DNA from: Nostoc sp. B(2019)
GTDB taxonomy: Bacteria > Cyanobacteriota > Cyanobacteriia > Cyanobacteriales > Nostocaceae
Assembly (NCBI RefSeq): GCF_010091925.1
Contig: NZ_WVID01000040.1
Span: 1-45,708, forward strand
DNA: 45,708 nt
Direction: 5' to 3'
Of the stretch, positions 1-7,137 are shown piece after piece. Numbering within the stretch: position 1 is the first letter of the stretch; every line of letters begins with the position of its first letter. Below the pieces are notes generated by a model that was given only the letters and a program-made list of their open reading frames with translations, was not told the DNA's origin and did not search any database. A program made the position numbers and the translations under genes.

Positions 1-42
1 TCTAGTGTGTTGACCCGCTTTGTAATGCCTTGAGGTCATAAT

Positions 43-639
43 TCACGATTGTGACACTTCAAAGGGCGGAATGTAGGGTACACCGTTTCGCTTTAGCTGT
101 TTAAGCCACATCCTAAATTTGGCATCACAGGCGTGGGCATCGTCCAGGATTAGGAAAGCTGTGTTTTCCTCTAAGAAATCGGCGATCGCCCGTTTTAACT
201 TATCAGCTGTTAGTGATTTACCCTCCAAATCTTCGGTTGGAATGTCAAACTGGTGAGCAATTTCCAGCAACATCTGTTTTGGTGTTGCAGGCTCGATAAA
301 CGCCACCATAAAGCCATCGTCTTGCAACTTCTCCACTACTGCATTAGCTAGTACAGATTTACCACTCCCATCCTCACCAGCGATCAAGATAGCCCCATTA
401 GCGAGTAGTGAAGCTGTAGTGCGGTTGAGTTCGGCTTGTCGGTAAATTTTGAATGCCCCAGGCGCGGATATGTCCTCAGTAATTAGTGATGAGTTATGAG
501 CTATCTCATTCTTAGAGGAAACTTTTGGAATGAAAGCGATGCCTACGGCGAGCTGCGCTAACGCTCCTCCCATACCTAAAGCCAGTAATGAGAAGGGATT
601 TAGCCCATTGATTGCGATAATCGCACCTGTCGCCACCAT
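43..639 (-). CDS. Membrane-anchored AAA-type ATPase, probably C-terminally shortened
   Basis: The 198-residue product starts with a hydrophobic stretch (about residues 4-37) that could be one membrane hairpin or anchor, then an AAA-like NTPase core: Walker A GEDGSGKS near residues 88-95 and Walker B AFLILDDAH near 160-168. It stops soon after Walker B, where AAA domains normally continue with sensor 1 and an arginine finger, so it looks short; a frameshift near the 3' end is possible but the window edge prevents checking. It lies 11 bp downstream of the HTH gene on the same strand, so the two are probably one operon. AAA/HTH pairs of this kind occur in transposition and partition modules, but I cannot assign a role. 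Two copies of the dispersed TTCCTCTAAGAA motif lie inside the coding region. Confidence 0.7.
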   Translation of the reverse strand: MVATGAIIAINGLNPFSLLALGMGGALAQLAVGIAFIPKVSSKNEIAHNSSLITEDISAPGAFKIYRQAELNRTTASLLANGAILIAGEDGSGKSVLANAVVEKLQDDGFMVAFIEPATPKQMLLEIAHQFDIPTEDLEGKSLTADKLKRAIADFLEENTAFLILDDAHACDAKFRMWLKQLKRNGVPYIPPFEVSQS

Positions 640-650
640 GCCCAGGAACT

Positions 651-1235
651 TTAAACAGCCACCCCAGAAACGTTGGCGAGATTGATTAATGAGTTGGCGT
701 AGGCGAAAGGGTCTATGCTTGGCATTTCCCCCGACTCCTTAATTTTCTCCTTAAGGTTATCTGGCAGTAAGTCAGGATTCTCAATGAAGTGTCTAGCTAG
801 TATGTTCTCAGCAATGAGTGTACCAGCTGCTTTGTTTTGGGCAGATTGCACAATGGCCGCGGTGTCGTCTACTTGGGAAGACTGCGATCGCTTTTGCTGA
901 GGTGCGTAGCTAGGTGTGGTGGATAGCGAAGAAGTTTCTGTCACTGTCAAACTACTAGATGTCTGCTCCTCTTCAACTGGCCCCGATGCCTCTGGCACTG
1001 GGTAGCCTTCTATGCGTCCAGTAGCTTTGATATGTTCGTGCAGCCCGTCCATGTGAGCCACTTGATCGGCATACAAGTAAGCCTTACCTGATAGTTTCCA
1101 AGTCTTAATTTGTAGGTAGCGCATCCGAGCGTACAGCGGATCGCGCCCAATCTCGTATTTTTTTTGTAATTCTAATATGGAAATTTTGGAATTTTCTACA
1201 TCACTTTGTAGGTTGTCAGGTTGAGTGTCTGCCAT
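651..1235 (-). CDS. Helix-turn-helix protein, cyanobacterial plasmid type
   Basis: 194 residues. After an acidic N-terminus, residues about 17-68 (ISILELQKKYEIGRDPLYAR followed by an L-Y-A-D-Q-V-A-H-M segment) read like an excisionase- or MerR-type helix-turn-helix. The middle (about 80-125) is a low-complexity Ser/Thr/Pro/Gln linker, and the C-terminus is helical. It is the first gene of the two-gene operon with the downstream ATPase. The start ATG is the first in-frame Met and is preceded by an AT-rich leader without a clear Shine-Dalgarno. Role unknown; a DNA-binding partner of the ATPase is an inference from adjacency. Confidence 0.65.
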   Translation of the reverse strand: MADTQPDNLQSDVENSKISILELQKKYEIGRDPLYARMRYLQIKTWKLSGKAYLYADQVAHMDGLHEHIKATGRIEGYPVPEASGPVEEEQTSSSLTVTETSSLSTTPSYAPQQKRSQSSQVDDTAAIVQSAQNKAAGTLIAENILARHFIENPDLLPDNLKEKIKESGEMPSIDPFAYANSLINLANVSGVAV

Positions 1236-1389
1236 AAAAGTAAGGTTGTATGCCGATTTTTCATCTATTTTCAGGCATACAGTCTGGTATACAGTGTGGT
1301 GAAATTACGGGTTGTATTGTGAAGTTTTACCAGACAAGCTCAGGTTAGAGAACAATAACTTTTTTTGCGGGAATTACGGTCTTAGGACT

Positions 1390-1641
1390 TTAATCATCGC
1401 AGGGGATATCTGTAGATGTTTCGTATTTCCATTCAGCACATTCTAAATCAATTGAGAATGCCAAATCTTGTACTAGCTTACTAAGTTTTCTCATCTTCGA
1501 GAAAGGTCCTTTTCCCAAAGGTATCCGAGGTCTACTGTTTAGGCAGTTGTTGTCAGGAATGCGATCGCTTTGAACACGTTTACGAGAGGTTGCGGCCTCA
1601 AGAAACAAGTCTATGTCGCAGGTAGTAATTAACTGATGCAT
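1390..1641 (-). CDS. Small hypothetical protein
   Basis: 83-codon ORF, unrecognised. It is basic in the centre and acidic at the C-terminus (ending T-D-I-P-C-D-D). A weak GGA-rich stretch precedes the ATG. No domain is visible and it is isolated between non-coding stretches, so it may be a real small accessory gene or a chance ORF. Confidence 0.35.
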   Translation of the reverse strand: MHQLITTCDIDLFLEAATSRKRVQSDRIPDNNCLNSRPRIPLGKGPFSKMRKLSKLVQDLAFSIDLECAEWKYETSTDIPCDD

Positions 1642-2111
1642 CTGTAAAGGAACTATTCCTATCCTTGGAGCGAAGACCTTAGAACAGGTAAGGAATAATA
1701 TTGGGGCATTAAGTTAGGAGCTAAACCCCAGTGAGTTTGCAGAGTTGGATAAAGCGGCTGCAAGTGCAGATTAAAAATGGTATAAAATACCTTTCAAACT
1801 AAATAAACTTTCTCATGACAAGAGCAATGGCGTGGATGTTATGGAGACTTGTCAATACCGCAAGCCTATACCTTGCCTATAGTACAGCTACTCTCAAAAG
1901 ATTGCTGGGCAAAAGGTACAGCTATATGATCGCAGGTAGTCAGAGATAAAAATAGCTTCATTTATACCAAATGAACCACGAGTCGTGTTATTCTCCCAAA
2001 GAATAATTAAAGATGAGTGACATGCGAATCAAAAAATTGTCTGTACTTTTCTAAATCTTTGTCATTACTCTTAGCTGTTGTTTTAGCTTCAAAGTGGATG
2101 CATAGAATTAT
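1642..2111. other. Intergenic stretch without a supported gene
   Basis: AT-rich stretch. The only ORF worth naming is 1815-1949 (+), 44 codons, basic and partly hydrophobic (begins MTRAMAWMLWRLV), without a Shine-Dalgarno; I do not call it as a gene. No strong hairpin or RNA gene is seen. Confidence 0.5.
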
Positions 2112-2804
2112 ATGACAAACAATTCGATCGCAACTATCATCAACGATATGGAATCGCCTCATGAAGGAATACCGCATGGGGTTCCAGAAACTTTTGATTG
2201 GGCATGTGCTCCTCGTATAAAGATGGGGAACAATCCACGAGGTTTTAAAGCCATGATTGCATGGGGACAACTATATGAAGCTGCCGAAGGTAATCCTGCT
2301 ACTAATACGCGGGTTCAGATAAAAGATATCAAGGCTTACATGCTCACGCCAGATGATACATGGGATCTTCTCCAAGGTTCAACAGCAGTTAAAGGGGCTG
2401 CATATCGAGAGGATTTTGCCAATGATGCTAGCGAACCCACAGATATTCGTCGCGAGCAGGATGGTAGTATTTCAGCTAAAGCAGGTAATGGACACAACTT
2501 TCACTTCTGGTGTGAAACTGGTCGGGTTACAATTAATCCTAACGATGTGGCAGGTATGTTTACCACTGTTCAAGCGCGGTTGGTACTTGACAATACCGAA
2601 GGAGAGGACGATCGCTCTCAAGCTCGCTATTTGCTGAGCATGGGCGGCGATTACTGGTTTGAATTAACTAGTGTGTGGAGCAAATACACAGTCGGTGATA
2701 TAGCTATTGGTAAGTTTAAGTACGTAACAGAAGAGTGGAAATCTTTCAATATGTCTACTCTTTGCCCAGAGCAAATCCGTCTAAACCCGCCACCACTTGA
2801 GTAG
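2112..2804 (+). CDS. Hypothetical protein, probably beta-rich
   Basis: 230 residues, not recognised. The sequence is rich in Trp, Gly, Asp and Asn and has alternating hydrophobic segments (for example R-L-V-L-D-N and S-M-G-G-D-Y-W-F-E-L) that suggest a beta-sandwich or lectin-like fold. There is no signal peptide or membrane segment. The start ATG is the first available and lacks a clear Shine-Dalgarno; the gene may have lost an N-terminal part, since it begins straight after non-coding sequence. It stands alone. Confidence 0.55.
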   Translation: MTNNSIATIINDMESPHEGIPHGVPETFDWACAPRIKMGNNPRGFKAMIAWGQLYEAAEGNPATNTRVQIKDIKAYMLTPDDTWDLLQGSTAVKGAAYREDFANDASEPTDIRREQDGSISAKAGNGHNFHFWCETGRVTINPNDVAGMFTTVQARLVLDNTEGEDDRSQARYLLSMGGDYWFELTSVWSKYTVGDIAIGKFKYVTEEWKSFNMSTLCPEQIRLNPPPLE

Positions 2805-2858
2805 AGAAGAATGACGCATTCATCACACCTCTGGGGTGCGATCGCCATGTCATTTTCC

Positions 2859-2952
2859 GGCGTTGCAGAACAGTGGGATGAATTAGGACAATGCAGGGGA
2901 AGCAGGGGAGTATTTTAGAAGTTGCTAAATCATCCCGCAACTATGCAACGCC
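2859..2952. mobile_element. 94-bp MITE-like inverted-repeat element with IS1-like ends
   Basis: The two ends form a long imperfect inverted repeat: the left end starts GGCGTTGCAGAACAG and the complement of the right end starts GGCGTTGCATAGTTG, and both continue with GGGATGA-TTAG, about 28 bp in all. The GGCGTTGC..ATGAAT ends resemble those of the IS1-family copy at 41514-42315, so this is probably a non-autonomous derivative. It has no coding capacity. Its right end supplies the last codons (G-V-A-stop) of the J-domain-like pseudogene. Confidence 0.6.
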
Positions 2953-3216
2953 GTTTTTCTTTTTAATTTGAAAGTAAACCGCAACGCCTGGATCGTCTGG
3001 TTCTACACGATTTGCATAGGGTAATCCGTCCTGGCGTAATTGTACATTGCTGGAGATAACGAAGTTATCAACATTTAGTAATCTAAGTTCATTGAGTAGG
3101 TCATCACGAGCAACAGCAAATTTGACTTAAAATCGTGCTTCTTTGCGCTCGTACCAGGGGGTTCTAGGGTAGATAGTCGCCGATGTGAGAGGATAAGCTG
3201 AAATGTGATTTGTCAT
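2941..3216 (-). pseudogene. J-domain-like plasmid/phage protein, truncated and with internal stop
   Basis: Reading the minus strand from the ATG at 3216 gives M-T-N-H-I-S-A-Y-P-L, then Y-P-R-T-P-W-Y-E-R-K-E-A-R-F, a TAA stop, and continuing in the same frame V-K-F-A-V-A-R-D-D-L-L-N-E-L-R-L-L and L-R-Q-D-G-L-P-Y-A-N-R-V-E-P-D-D-P-G-V-A-V-Y-F. This is the conserved N-terminal region of a family usually annotated as J-domain-containing proteins in phages and plasmids. The TAA replaces a single sense codon (probably AAA). The frame ends where the inverted-repeat element at 2859-2952 begins. It follows the 3228-3467 gene by 11 bp, so they were once an operon. Confidence 0.7.
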
Positions 3217-3227
3217 TGCTGTGATCG

Positions 3228-3467
3228 CTACCCATACCAAATAAAAGTAACAGCTGTTGCATTAGGGTGATCAGCTTCAACTTGCACAATTTCATCAGAA
3301 GTATAAGGTGTCAAATCACCAGCATCCTTTTTAATCCAGTATTCATGCACTACATTGATGTTTAAACATTCCTCAAGCTTGAAACTTGCACTGGCGATCG
3401 CAATTACAGTTAAGTGAACTACATTTTCTGGTTCAACACGTAATATTAGCTCTTGCCAACTTGCCAA
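3228..3467 (-). CDS. Small hypothetical protein upstream of J-domain-like pseudogene
   Basis: 79 residues (begins MASWQELILRVEPENVVHL, ends T-F-I-W-Y-G). No recognised domain; mixed alpha/beta with no membrane segment. It reads directly into the J-domain-like pseudogene 11 bp downstream, which supports a real former operon rather than a chance ORF. Confidence 0.5.
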   Translation of the reverse strand: MASWQELILRVEPENVVHLTVIAIASASFKLEECLNINVVHEYWIKKDAGDLTPYTSDEIVQVEADHPNATAVTFIWYG

Positions 3468-3827
3468 AACCTTCCCCCCTTTTTCTTAGAGGAAATCTCA
3501 AGCTGTGGTTGGGCTTCGTCATACCGCGCAGCGCCGCCCTTTGATATGAGCGTTGGGGGAGGAATTTTGGGCAGGCGATCGCCTTGCAGTGTCCGACCAA
3601 GTAACAAGATTACACACATCATTTTTGAGTTACAGGACTTAACATCAAAAGCGATGTCGAGGTTCAGCCGCGGCCATGTATTCCGGCTGCGGCTGAACTC
3701 CTATTCCACCTTTTCCTAAATAGGTGGAATCAATAATTTTCGCCCTTCATTACACGTATTGGCTCTTATGTCGTTCACAACGCTCAGAGCATAAGCCTGA
3801 TATTGATGTGACGTTGGGCTATATCTG
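3468..3827. other. Intergenic stretch with two strong hairpins
   Basis: No supported gene. 3662-3698 is a GC-rich hairpin (GTTCAGCCGC paired with GCGGCTGAAC, inner GGCC/GGCT, short loop), and 3705-3728 is a second one (TCCACCT/AGGTGGA). They may be bidirectional terminators or a dispersed palindrome. One HIP1 site lies near 3577 and one TTCTTAGAGGAAA copy at 3483. Confidence 0.5.
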
Positions 3828-4112
3828 CCCCAAGACCCACAACAGCCTAATAATTCTGAACTACCCCCACATCCAAGAGATGAAAATTTGCGTCGGGTAC
3901 ATCAAATTGGTCGCCAGCAATGGAAAGAAGAAAGCAGGTATCATCGGCGTTCTTTGTCTGAAACGGCTATGTTTCGACTTAAAATTATTTTTGGCGGTAA
4001 GTTAAGACGACGCTTTTTTAACAATCAAGCCGTTGAGTTATTTTTGCAATGTGCTGCCCTTAACCGCATGATTCAGTTGGGCAAACCCGACAGTTATAAA
4101 GTGGAAGACTAA
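3828..4112 (+). pseudogene. IS5-family transposase remnant (C-terminal part)
   Basis: In frame from 3828: S-E-L-P-P-H-P-R-D-E-N-L-R-R-V, then W-K-E-E-S-R-Y-H-R-R-S-L-S-E-T-A-M-F-R, ending A-L-N-R-M-I-Q-L-G-K-P-D-S-Y-K-V-E-D-stop. The Y-H-R-R-S-x-x-E-T-A-M-F-R block with its catalytic Glu is the end of an IS5-type DDE domain. The N-terminal two thirds are missing. An inverted pair CTTTGTTG/CAACAAAG just downstream (about 4122-4175) may be part of the old right end. Confidence 0.65.
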
Positions 4113-4361
4113 TTACTAACTTTGTTGAGAGAAAGTGTGTCTTTTTTCTGTTTAACGCAACAAAGCCCTTGACTGTAGCTACTGAAGTAAAAAACTCTAA
4201 CAATAAATTTCTTACTTTAGGCTTTTTTCAAGCATTTTTACTATCAGCGGTAAAATGTGATGTCCAACAACTAGCCGCAAGCGTCTACCCACCCCGTCAC
4301 AAACTACCAGTGCGATCTCCACCTAATAATATAGAGGTTGAACAAAAAACCAATTATACCC
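4113..4361. other. Non-coding stretch after IS remnant
   Basis: AT-rich, no credible gene. It holds the inverted pair CTTTGTTG/CAACAAAG next to the IS5 remnant and the leader of the gene starting at 4362. Confidence 0.4.
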
Positions 4362-4592
4362 ATGTCGAAGATTGAAAACTTGGGAGTGACTGTAGAAGAG
4401 TATTTAGATGGATTGGCAGCAGGCATTGACGTTTTGGAATTGAAGCGCTTAGAAGCAAAGGGAATACCAACAAACCTAGCTCTAGAAGTAATGACGATCG
4501 CACCAAAGGTAATCAACGGCACGGCTACCCCTGAAGAGGTTGTTAGAGGAATCATGATTTTGACACCATCCCTTAGACAGCAAATTGAATAG
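4362..4592 (+). CDS. Small acidic hypothetical protein
   Basis: 76 residues from the ATG at 4362 (MSKIENLGVTVEEYLDGLAA...). A TTG at 4338 is in frame, but its GAGG would touch the start codon, so ATG is preferred. Helical, acidic, no recognised domain; V-T-V-E-E-Y-L-D-G-L looks like an amphipathic helix. It stands convergent to partition locus 1 and is probably a stand-alone small gene. Confidence 0.5.
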   Translation: MSKIENLGVTVEEYLDGLAAGIDVLELKRLEAKGIPTNLALEVMTIAPKVINGTATPEEVVRGIMILTPSLRQQIE

Positions 4593-4720
4593 TTGATAAT
4601 TTAATGAGAGATGGTGCTTTTATATATACATGCGATAGTTAGGGTTATTTCGCTTCCATGCTCTTTGCTCGTTTAGTTCAGGCTGAAAGTGCTAAAGTAT
4701 TGCTGTATATACAATTAATA

Positions 4721-4737
4721 CTATTAGACCTTTATAG
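4721..4737 (-). repeat. Partition-locus repeat, copy 1 (inverted)
   Basis: CTATTAGACCTTTATAG, the exact reverse complement of 5940-5956. Together the two exact copies bracket the RHH-like gene and parA. Candidate centromere or operator site. Confidence 0.6.
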
Positions 4738-4755
4738 CATTAAATTATAATAACT

Positions 4756-5115
4756 TTAGAGTCTAAGCTGTTGTCTCAAGTCTTCTGTATTTTTTACTTG
4801 ACTCCAATCAACATCACTATTTTGCAACAGTTCGACAGCTACACCGATTAGATGCTGAGGATAAACGCGATCGCCTGGGGGAACTGGCTCTGTATTATTG
4901 TCTCGAACTGTACGGGCGGTATCATTTAACCATTCATGCTGTTCGCGGCTGATTTTGATGTTGATGGAAACTGGCTTTTCCTTTGGCGTTGACTCTTTGA
5001 CTGATACAGTTTCAGGTGTAGATTCTTGTGGTGACTCGGTAGGTGTTTCTGTCTCATTGCTTTTGATACCAGAAAACTGGCTGAGTTTCATCCCGCCCAT
5101 CTTACTTTTTGCCAT
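4756..5115 (-). CDS. Small partition partner of ParA, RHH-like
   Basis: 119 residues: a basic tail (MAKSKMGGMKLSQFSGIK), a disordered Thr/Glu/Pro/Ser linker to about residue 48, then a folded C-terminus beginning K-P-V-S-I-N-I-K-I-S-R-E-Q-H-E-W-L that fits a ribbon-helix-helix DNA-binding strand and helix. Small RHH proteins behind a parA gene are typical type Ib partition partners. It lies 48 bp downstream of parA, and a copy of the locus repeat (5119-5135) sits immediately before its start, suggesting autoregulation. Its exact family is not certain. Confidence 0.6.
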   Translation of the reverse strand: MAKSKMGGMKLSQFSGIKSNETETPTESPQESTPETVSVKESTPKEKPVSINIKISREQHEWLNDTARTVRDNNTEPVPPGDRVYPQHLIGVAVELLQNSDVDWSQVKNTEDLRQQLRL

Positions 5116-5118
5116 ATA

Positions 5119-5135
5119 CTATTATACCTTTATAC
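5119..5135 (-). repeat. Partition-locus repeat, copy 2 (variant)
   Basis: CTATTATACCTTTATAC, a variant of copies 1 and 3 with the same CTATTA-ACCTTTATA core. It lies between the parA stop and the start of the small partner gene, where an operator or centromere box would be expected. Confidence 0.5.
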
Positions 5136-5163
5136 TATAAACTAATGAACTGTTAATAAGATA

Positions 5164-5883
5164 CTACTTCCACGATTTCAAGCATTCTTTAGCTAATGAC
5201 TGATAAGCCCTAGCACCGCTGGACTTAGGGGCGTACTCATTAACTGGTTTTTGTTGTGCTATCGATTCAGCAACAGCAATATTCTCTGGAATTGTCGTAT
5301 GAAGAAGACGATAGTCTAAATCTGCTGCTGCCTCAATCAACAAATCATCAGCTTCTTTAGTCAGAACTAACCGTGGTTTATAACGCACCCTCAGCACATC
5401 AATTTTGATGTCTGCCCTCTCACCTCGAATTAATTCAACTGCTTCTGACAACCCTTTTAGGGCAGCTGGTTCGCATAAAGTTGGAATCAGAACGCGTGAG
5501 CTTGCAAGAATCGCCTGCACAGATGCCACCCCTAAACTAGGTGGACAATCCATTAAACAGACATCAAAGCCAGTCAATTTAGATAACGCTGGAGTAAATA
5601 AATCATCCTTGGCTGTTAAGCGAAACATCCCAATATCCCCAGGAATAAGCGACAGGTGTTTTACTTGAGTTGCTAGGGGAGTAATAGGCTTGTTATCAGT
5701 CAGCCAGTTCAAAGTAGTGGGACTTTTACCGTCCATGCCTAAACCAAATGAAGCAGTTCTTTGCCCATCTAAATCTATCAGTAGCACCTGACGCTTGGAA
5801 GTAGCCAAGGCGGCTCCTAGATTTATCGTGGTGGTGCTTTTGCCTGTCCCGCCTTTAAAGTTGAATACTGCGACTTTCAACAC
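5164..5883 (-). CDS. parA: ParA-family partition ATPase (locus 1)
   Basis: 239 residues with a deviant Walker A K-G-G-T-G-K-S-T at residues 10-17, the L-L-I-D-L-D-G-Q switch, the D-C-P-P-S-L-G motif and a typical ParA C-terminus. It has no N-terminal HTH, as in the small type Ib ParAs. It drives plasmid segregation by ATP-dependent binding to nucleoid DNA, with the downstream RHH-like protein as DNA adaptor. It is divergent from the GIY-YIG gene; the shared intergenic region holds an exact 17-bp repeat (5940-5956) and a weaker copy (5905-5916), good candidates for operator/centromere boxes. Confidence 0.85.
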   Translation of the reverse strand: MLKVAVFNFKGGTGKSTTTINLGAALATSKRQVLLIDLDGQRTASFGLGMDGKSPTTLNWLTDNKPITPLATQVKHLSLIPGDIGMFRLTAKDDLFTPALSKLTGFDVCLMDCPPSLGVASVQAILASSRVLIPTLCEPAALKGLSEAVELIRGERADIKIDVLRVRYKPRLVLTKEADDLLIEAAADLDYRLLHTTIPENIAVAESIAQQKPVNEYAPKSSGARAYQSLAKECLKSWK

Positions 5884-5904
5884 TTGCTTAGAGTTTCATA
5901 TTTA

Positions 5905-5956
5905 ATACCTTAATAGCCTAACACTTTTAAGATAAAATACTATAAAGGTCTAATAG
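5905..5956. promoter_or_regulatory. Divergent regulatory region with partition repeats
   Basis: Contains the exact repeat copy CTATAAAGGTCTAATAG at 5940-5956 and a weaker half copy AATACCTTAATAG at 5905-5916 between parA (minus) and the GIY-YIG gene (plus). AT-rich with several TATAAT-like hexamers. Likely ParA-locus operator and possible centromere. Confidence 0.5.
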
Positions 5957-5973
5957 GTTACTACGTTTATAAA

Positions 5974-6408
5974 ATGTTAAAGATAAATCCTTTAGAATTG
6001 CCGTTTGTGTCTTTTCAAGAGCGCAAAATCTTACCAGCCAGCCCAGGAATATATTTTGCTATCTCCAGTAATAATGAGATTTTATACATTGGTAGAAGTA
6101 GCAATTTGCGTAACCGATGGAAAAGCCATCACCGAGCGGTGCAGCTTAAATCTCAAAGTGAAAATATCCGACTAGCTTGGTTACAAGTTGATGATGAAGA
6201 GCTATTACCAGAGATTGAAGCTGCATTAATTGAGCATTTTGCCCCTGCTTTCAACAATACTCATTTACCAAACGGGATTATTCGACTCACGGTAGACTTG
6301 CCCAAATCAATGCACCGTAAGCTGTCTGTGTTAGCTGCGAAGACAGGGAGGAAAAAAGCCGAGATTGTGAGGCTTTTGCTGGATGAAGCTTTAGACGTAG
6401 AAGAGTAA
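5974..6408 (+). CDS. GIY-YIG nuclease-like domain fused to RHH-like C-terminus
   Basis: 144 residues. The N-terminal part has P-G-I-Y-F-A-I (about 28-34) and I-L-Y-I-G-R-S-S-N-L-R-N-R-W (about 43-56), the GIY-YIG signature, followed by a Glu-containing helix (E-I-E-A-A-L-I-E-H-F). The last 45 residues, beginning I-R-L-T-V-D-L-P-K-S-M-H-R-K-L and continuing K-K-A-E-I-V-R-L-L-L-D-E-A-L, look like a ribbon-helix-helix. The fusion suggests a site-directed nuclease or a nuclease-derived DNA-binding protein. It is divergent from parA and followed by a good terminator. Confidence 0.75.
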   Translation: MLKINPLELPFVSFQERKILPASPGIYFAISSNNEILYIGRSSNLRNRWKSHHRAVQLKSQSENIRLAWLQVDDEELLPEIEAALIEHFAPAFNNTHLPNGIIRLTVDLPKSMHRKLSVLAAKTGRKKAEIVRLLLDEALDVEE

Positions 6409-6433
6409 GGTTCTATTTAAGAAGTATTTATGA

Positions 6434-6469
6434 GGCGATCCGGTTGTGATAACTGCGATCGCCTTTTTT
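6434..6469 (+). terminator. Rho-independent terminator after the GIY-YIG gene
   Basis: GGCGATC (6434-6440) pairs with GATCGCC (6457-6463), 16-nt loop, followed by six T. It contains a HIP1 octamer in the 3' arm. Confidence 0.65.
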
Positions 6470-6514
6470 ATATCCTCAAACCTCACAAAAATTTTTGCGG
6501 GAATTCTCTAGTAG

Positions 6515-6560
6515 GGAATAACAGTTGAGCCAAGTTGACAAAGTTTCTATAGGAGGTGGT
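6515..6560 (+). repeat. Duplicated ribosome-binding-like element, copy 1
   Basis: 46-bp direct repeat (starts GGAATAACAGTTGAGCCAAG) ending in TTGACA, an AT-rich spacer and AGGAGGTGGT. A 30-codon ORF (6559-6651, GTG) starts almost on top of the Shine-Dalgarno, which is too close for normal initiation. Copy 2 lies about 140 bp downstream. Confidence 0.6.
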
Positions 6561-6653
6561 GATACTCAACTCAGAATCCCCATTAAACCAGATGGGCAAC
6601 TTAGGGCAAAAGGAGACTGAGCTTTTGACCAAAAAACCACAGAAATACTAAGT

Positions 6654-6700
6654 GGAAATAACAGTTAAGCCAAGTTGACAAAGTAATTAAAGGAGGTGGT
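6654..6700 (+). repeat. Duplicated ribosome-binding-like element, copy 2
   Basis: 47-bp repeat of 6515-6560 with few differences. It ends AAAGGAGGTGGT, ten consecutive bases (AAAGGAGGTG) complementary to the anti-Shine-Dalgarno tail of 16S rRNA. A TTG nine bases later opens only a five-codon frame ending in TAG. It lies about 120 bp upstream of the gene at 6818. Confidence 0.6.
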
Positions 6701-6817
6701 TATCTTTGCTTACTAAACGCTAGTTACACCCTGTTACATCAGTTAAAGCTGGTCTGGTAGTTTGCGACTTTACCAAACCAGCAGCATTAAACAAACGTCA
6801 CATTTAAGGAATAAGTT

Positions 6818-7000
6818 ATGCTTACCCCAAAACACTTTCATAATAGGTCAACTGTCATTATCTTTGTTGGTGGTCTGGTTGCCTTAGCCTCTCTCTGGGT
6901 TGTAGGAACATCTAACTGTGGAGTTTATCTAGCCTTTGAGATGTCACCTTGGCCTAATGTTCAACTCAAAAAGGAGGCTTGTTTACCCAATAACGAATAA
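6818..7000 (+). CDS. Small single-pass membrane protein
   Basis: 60 residues: MLTPKHFHNRS, then a transmembrane helix (about residues 13-30, V-I-I-F-V-G-G-L-V-A-L-A-S-L-W-V-V-G), then a short polar tail with two Cys. AAGGA stands 7 nt before the ATG, a good Shine-Dalgarno, which decides the start. Two hairpins follow. Function unknown; the duplicated leader element upstream may control it. Confidence 0.55.
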   Translation: MLTPKHFHNRSTVIIFVGGLVALASLWVVGTSNCGVYLAFEMSPWPNVQLKKEACLPNNE

Positions 7001-7006
7001 GTTACC

Positions 7007-7030
7007 GGATACTTAAATACTTGAGTATCC
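7007..7030 (+). terminator. Hairpin after small membrane-protein gene
   Basis: GGATACT pairs with AGTATCC across a 10-nt loop, 7 nt after the stop codon. There is no U-tract, so it is either a weak terminator or an mRNA 3'-end stabiliser. Confidence 0.4.
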
Positions 7031-7046
7031 GCATACCCATAATGCA

Positions 7047-7067
7047 GGCGAACGCACAGCGTTCGCC
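7047..7067. repeat. Perfect 9-bp hairpin with triplet loop
   Basis: GGCGAACGC-ACA-GCGTTCGCC, followed by TTTCC. Palindromes of this form are dispersed in Nostocales genomes; it may also help end transcription from 6818. Confidence 0.55.
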
Positions 7068-7137
7068 TTTCCTGCTAAAATCAGCCTTTACCTATGATGC
7101 CGAAGCGTATTTGGTGAAGTTTAGATATTTAATTATC

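Noticed and set aside
3453-3719. 88-codon plus-strand ORF
   Set aside because: It lies over two hairpins, HIP1 and repeat sequence, with a biased composition and no homologue recognised.
3724-4005. 93-codon plus-strand ORF
   Set aside because: Wrong frame relative to the recognisable IS5-type transposase remnant.
6515-6700. Possible CRISPR array from the two 46-bp repeats
   Set aside because: Only two copies with a 93-bp spacer and no cas genes; the copies differ and carry ribosome-binding features.
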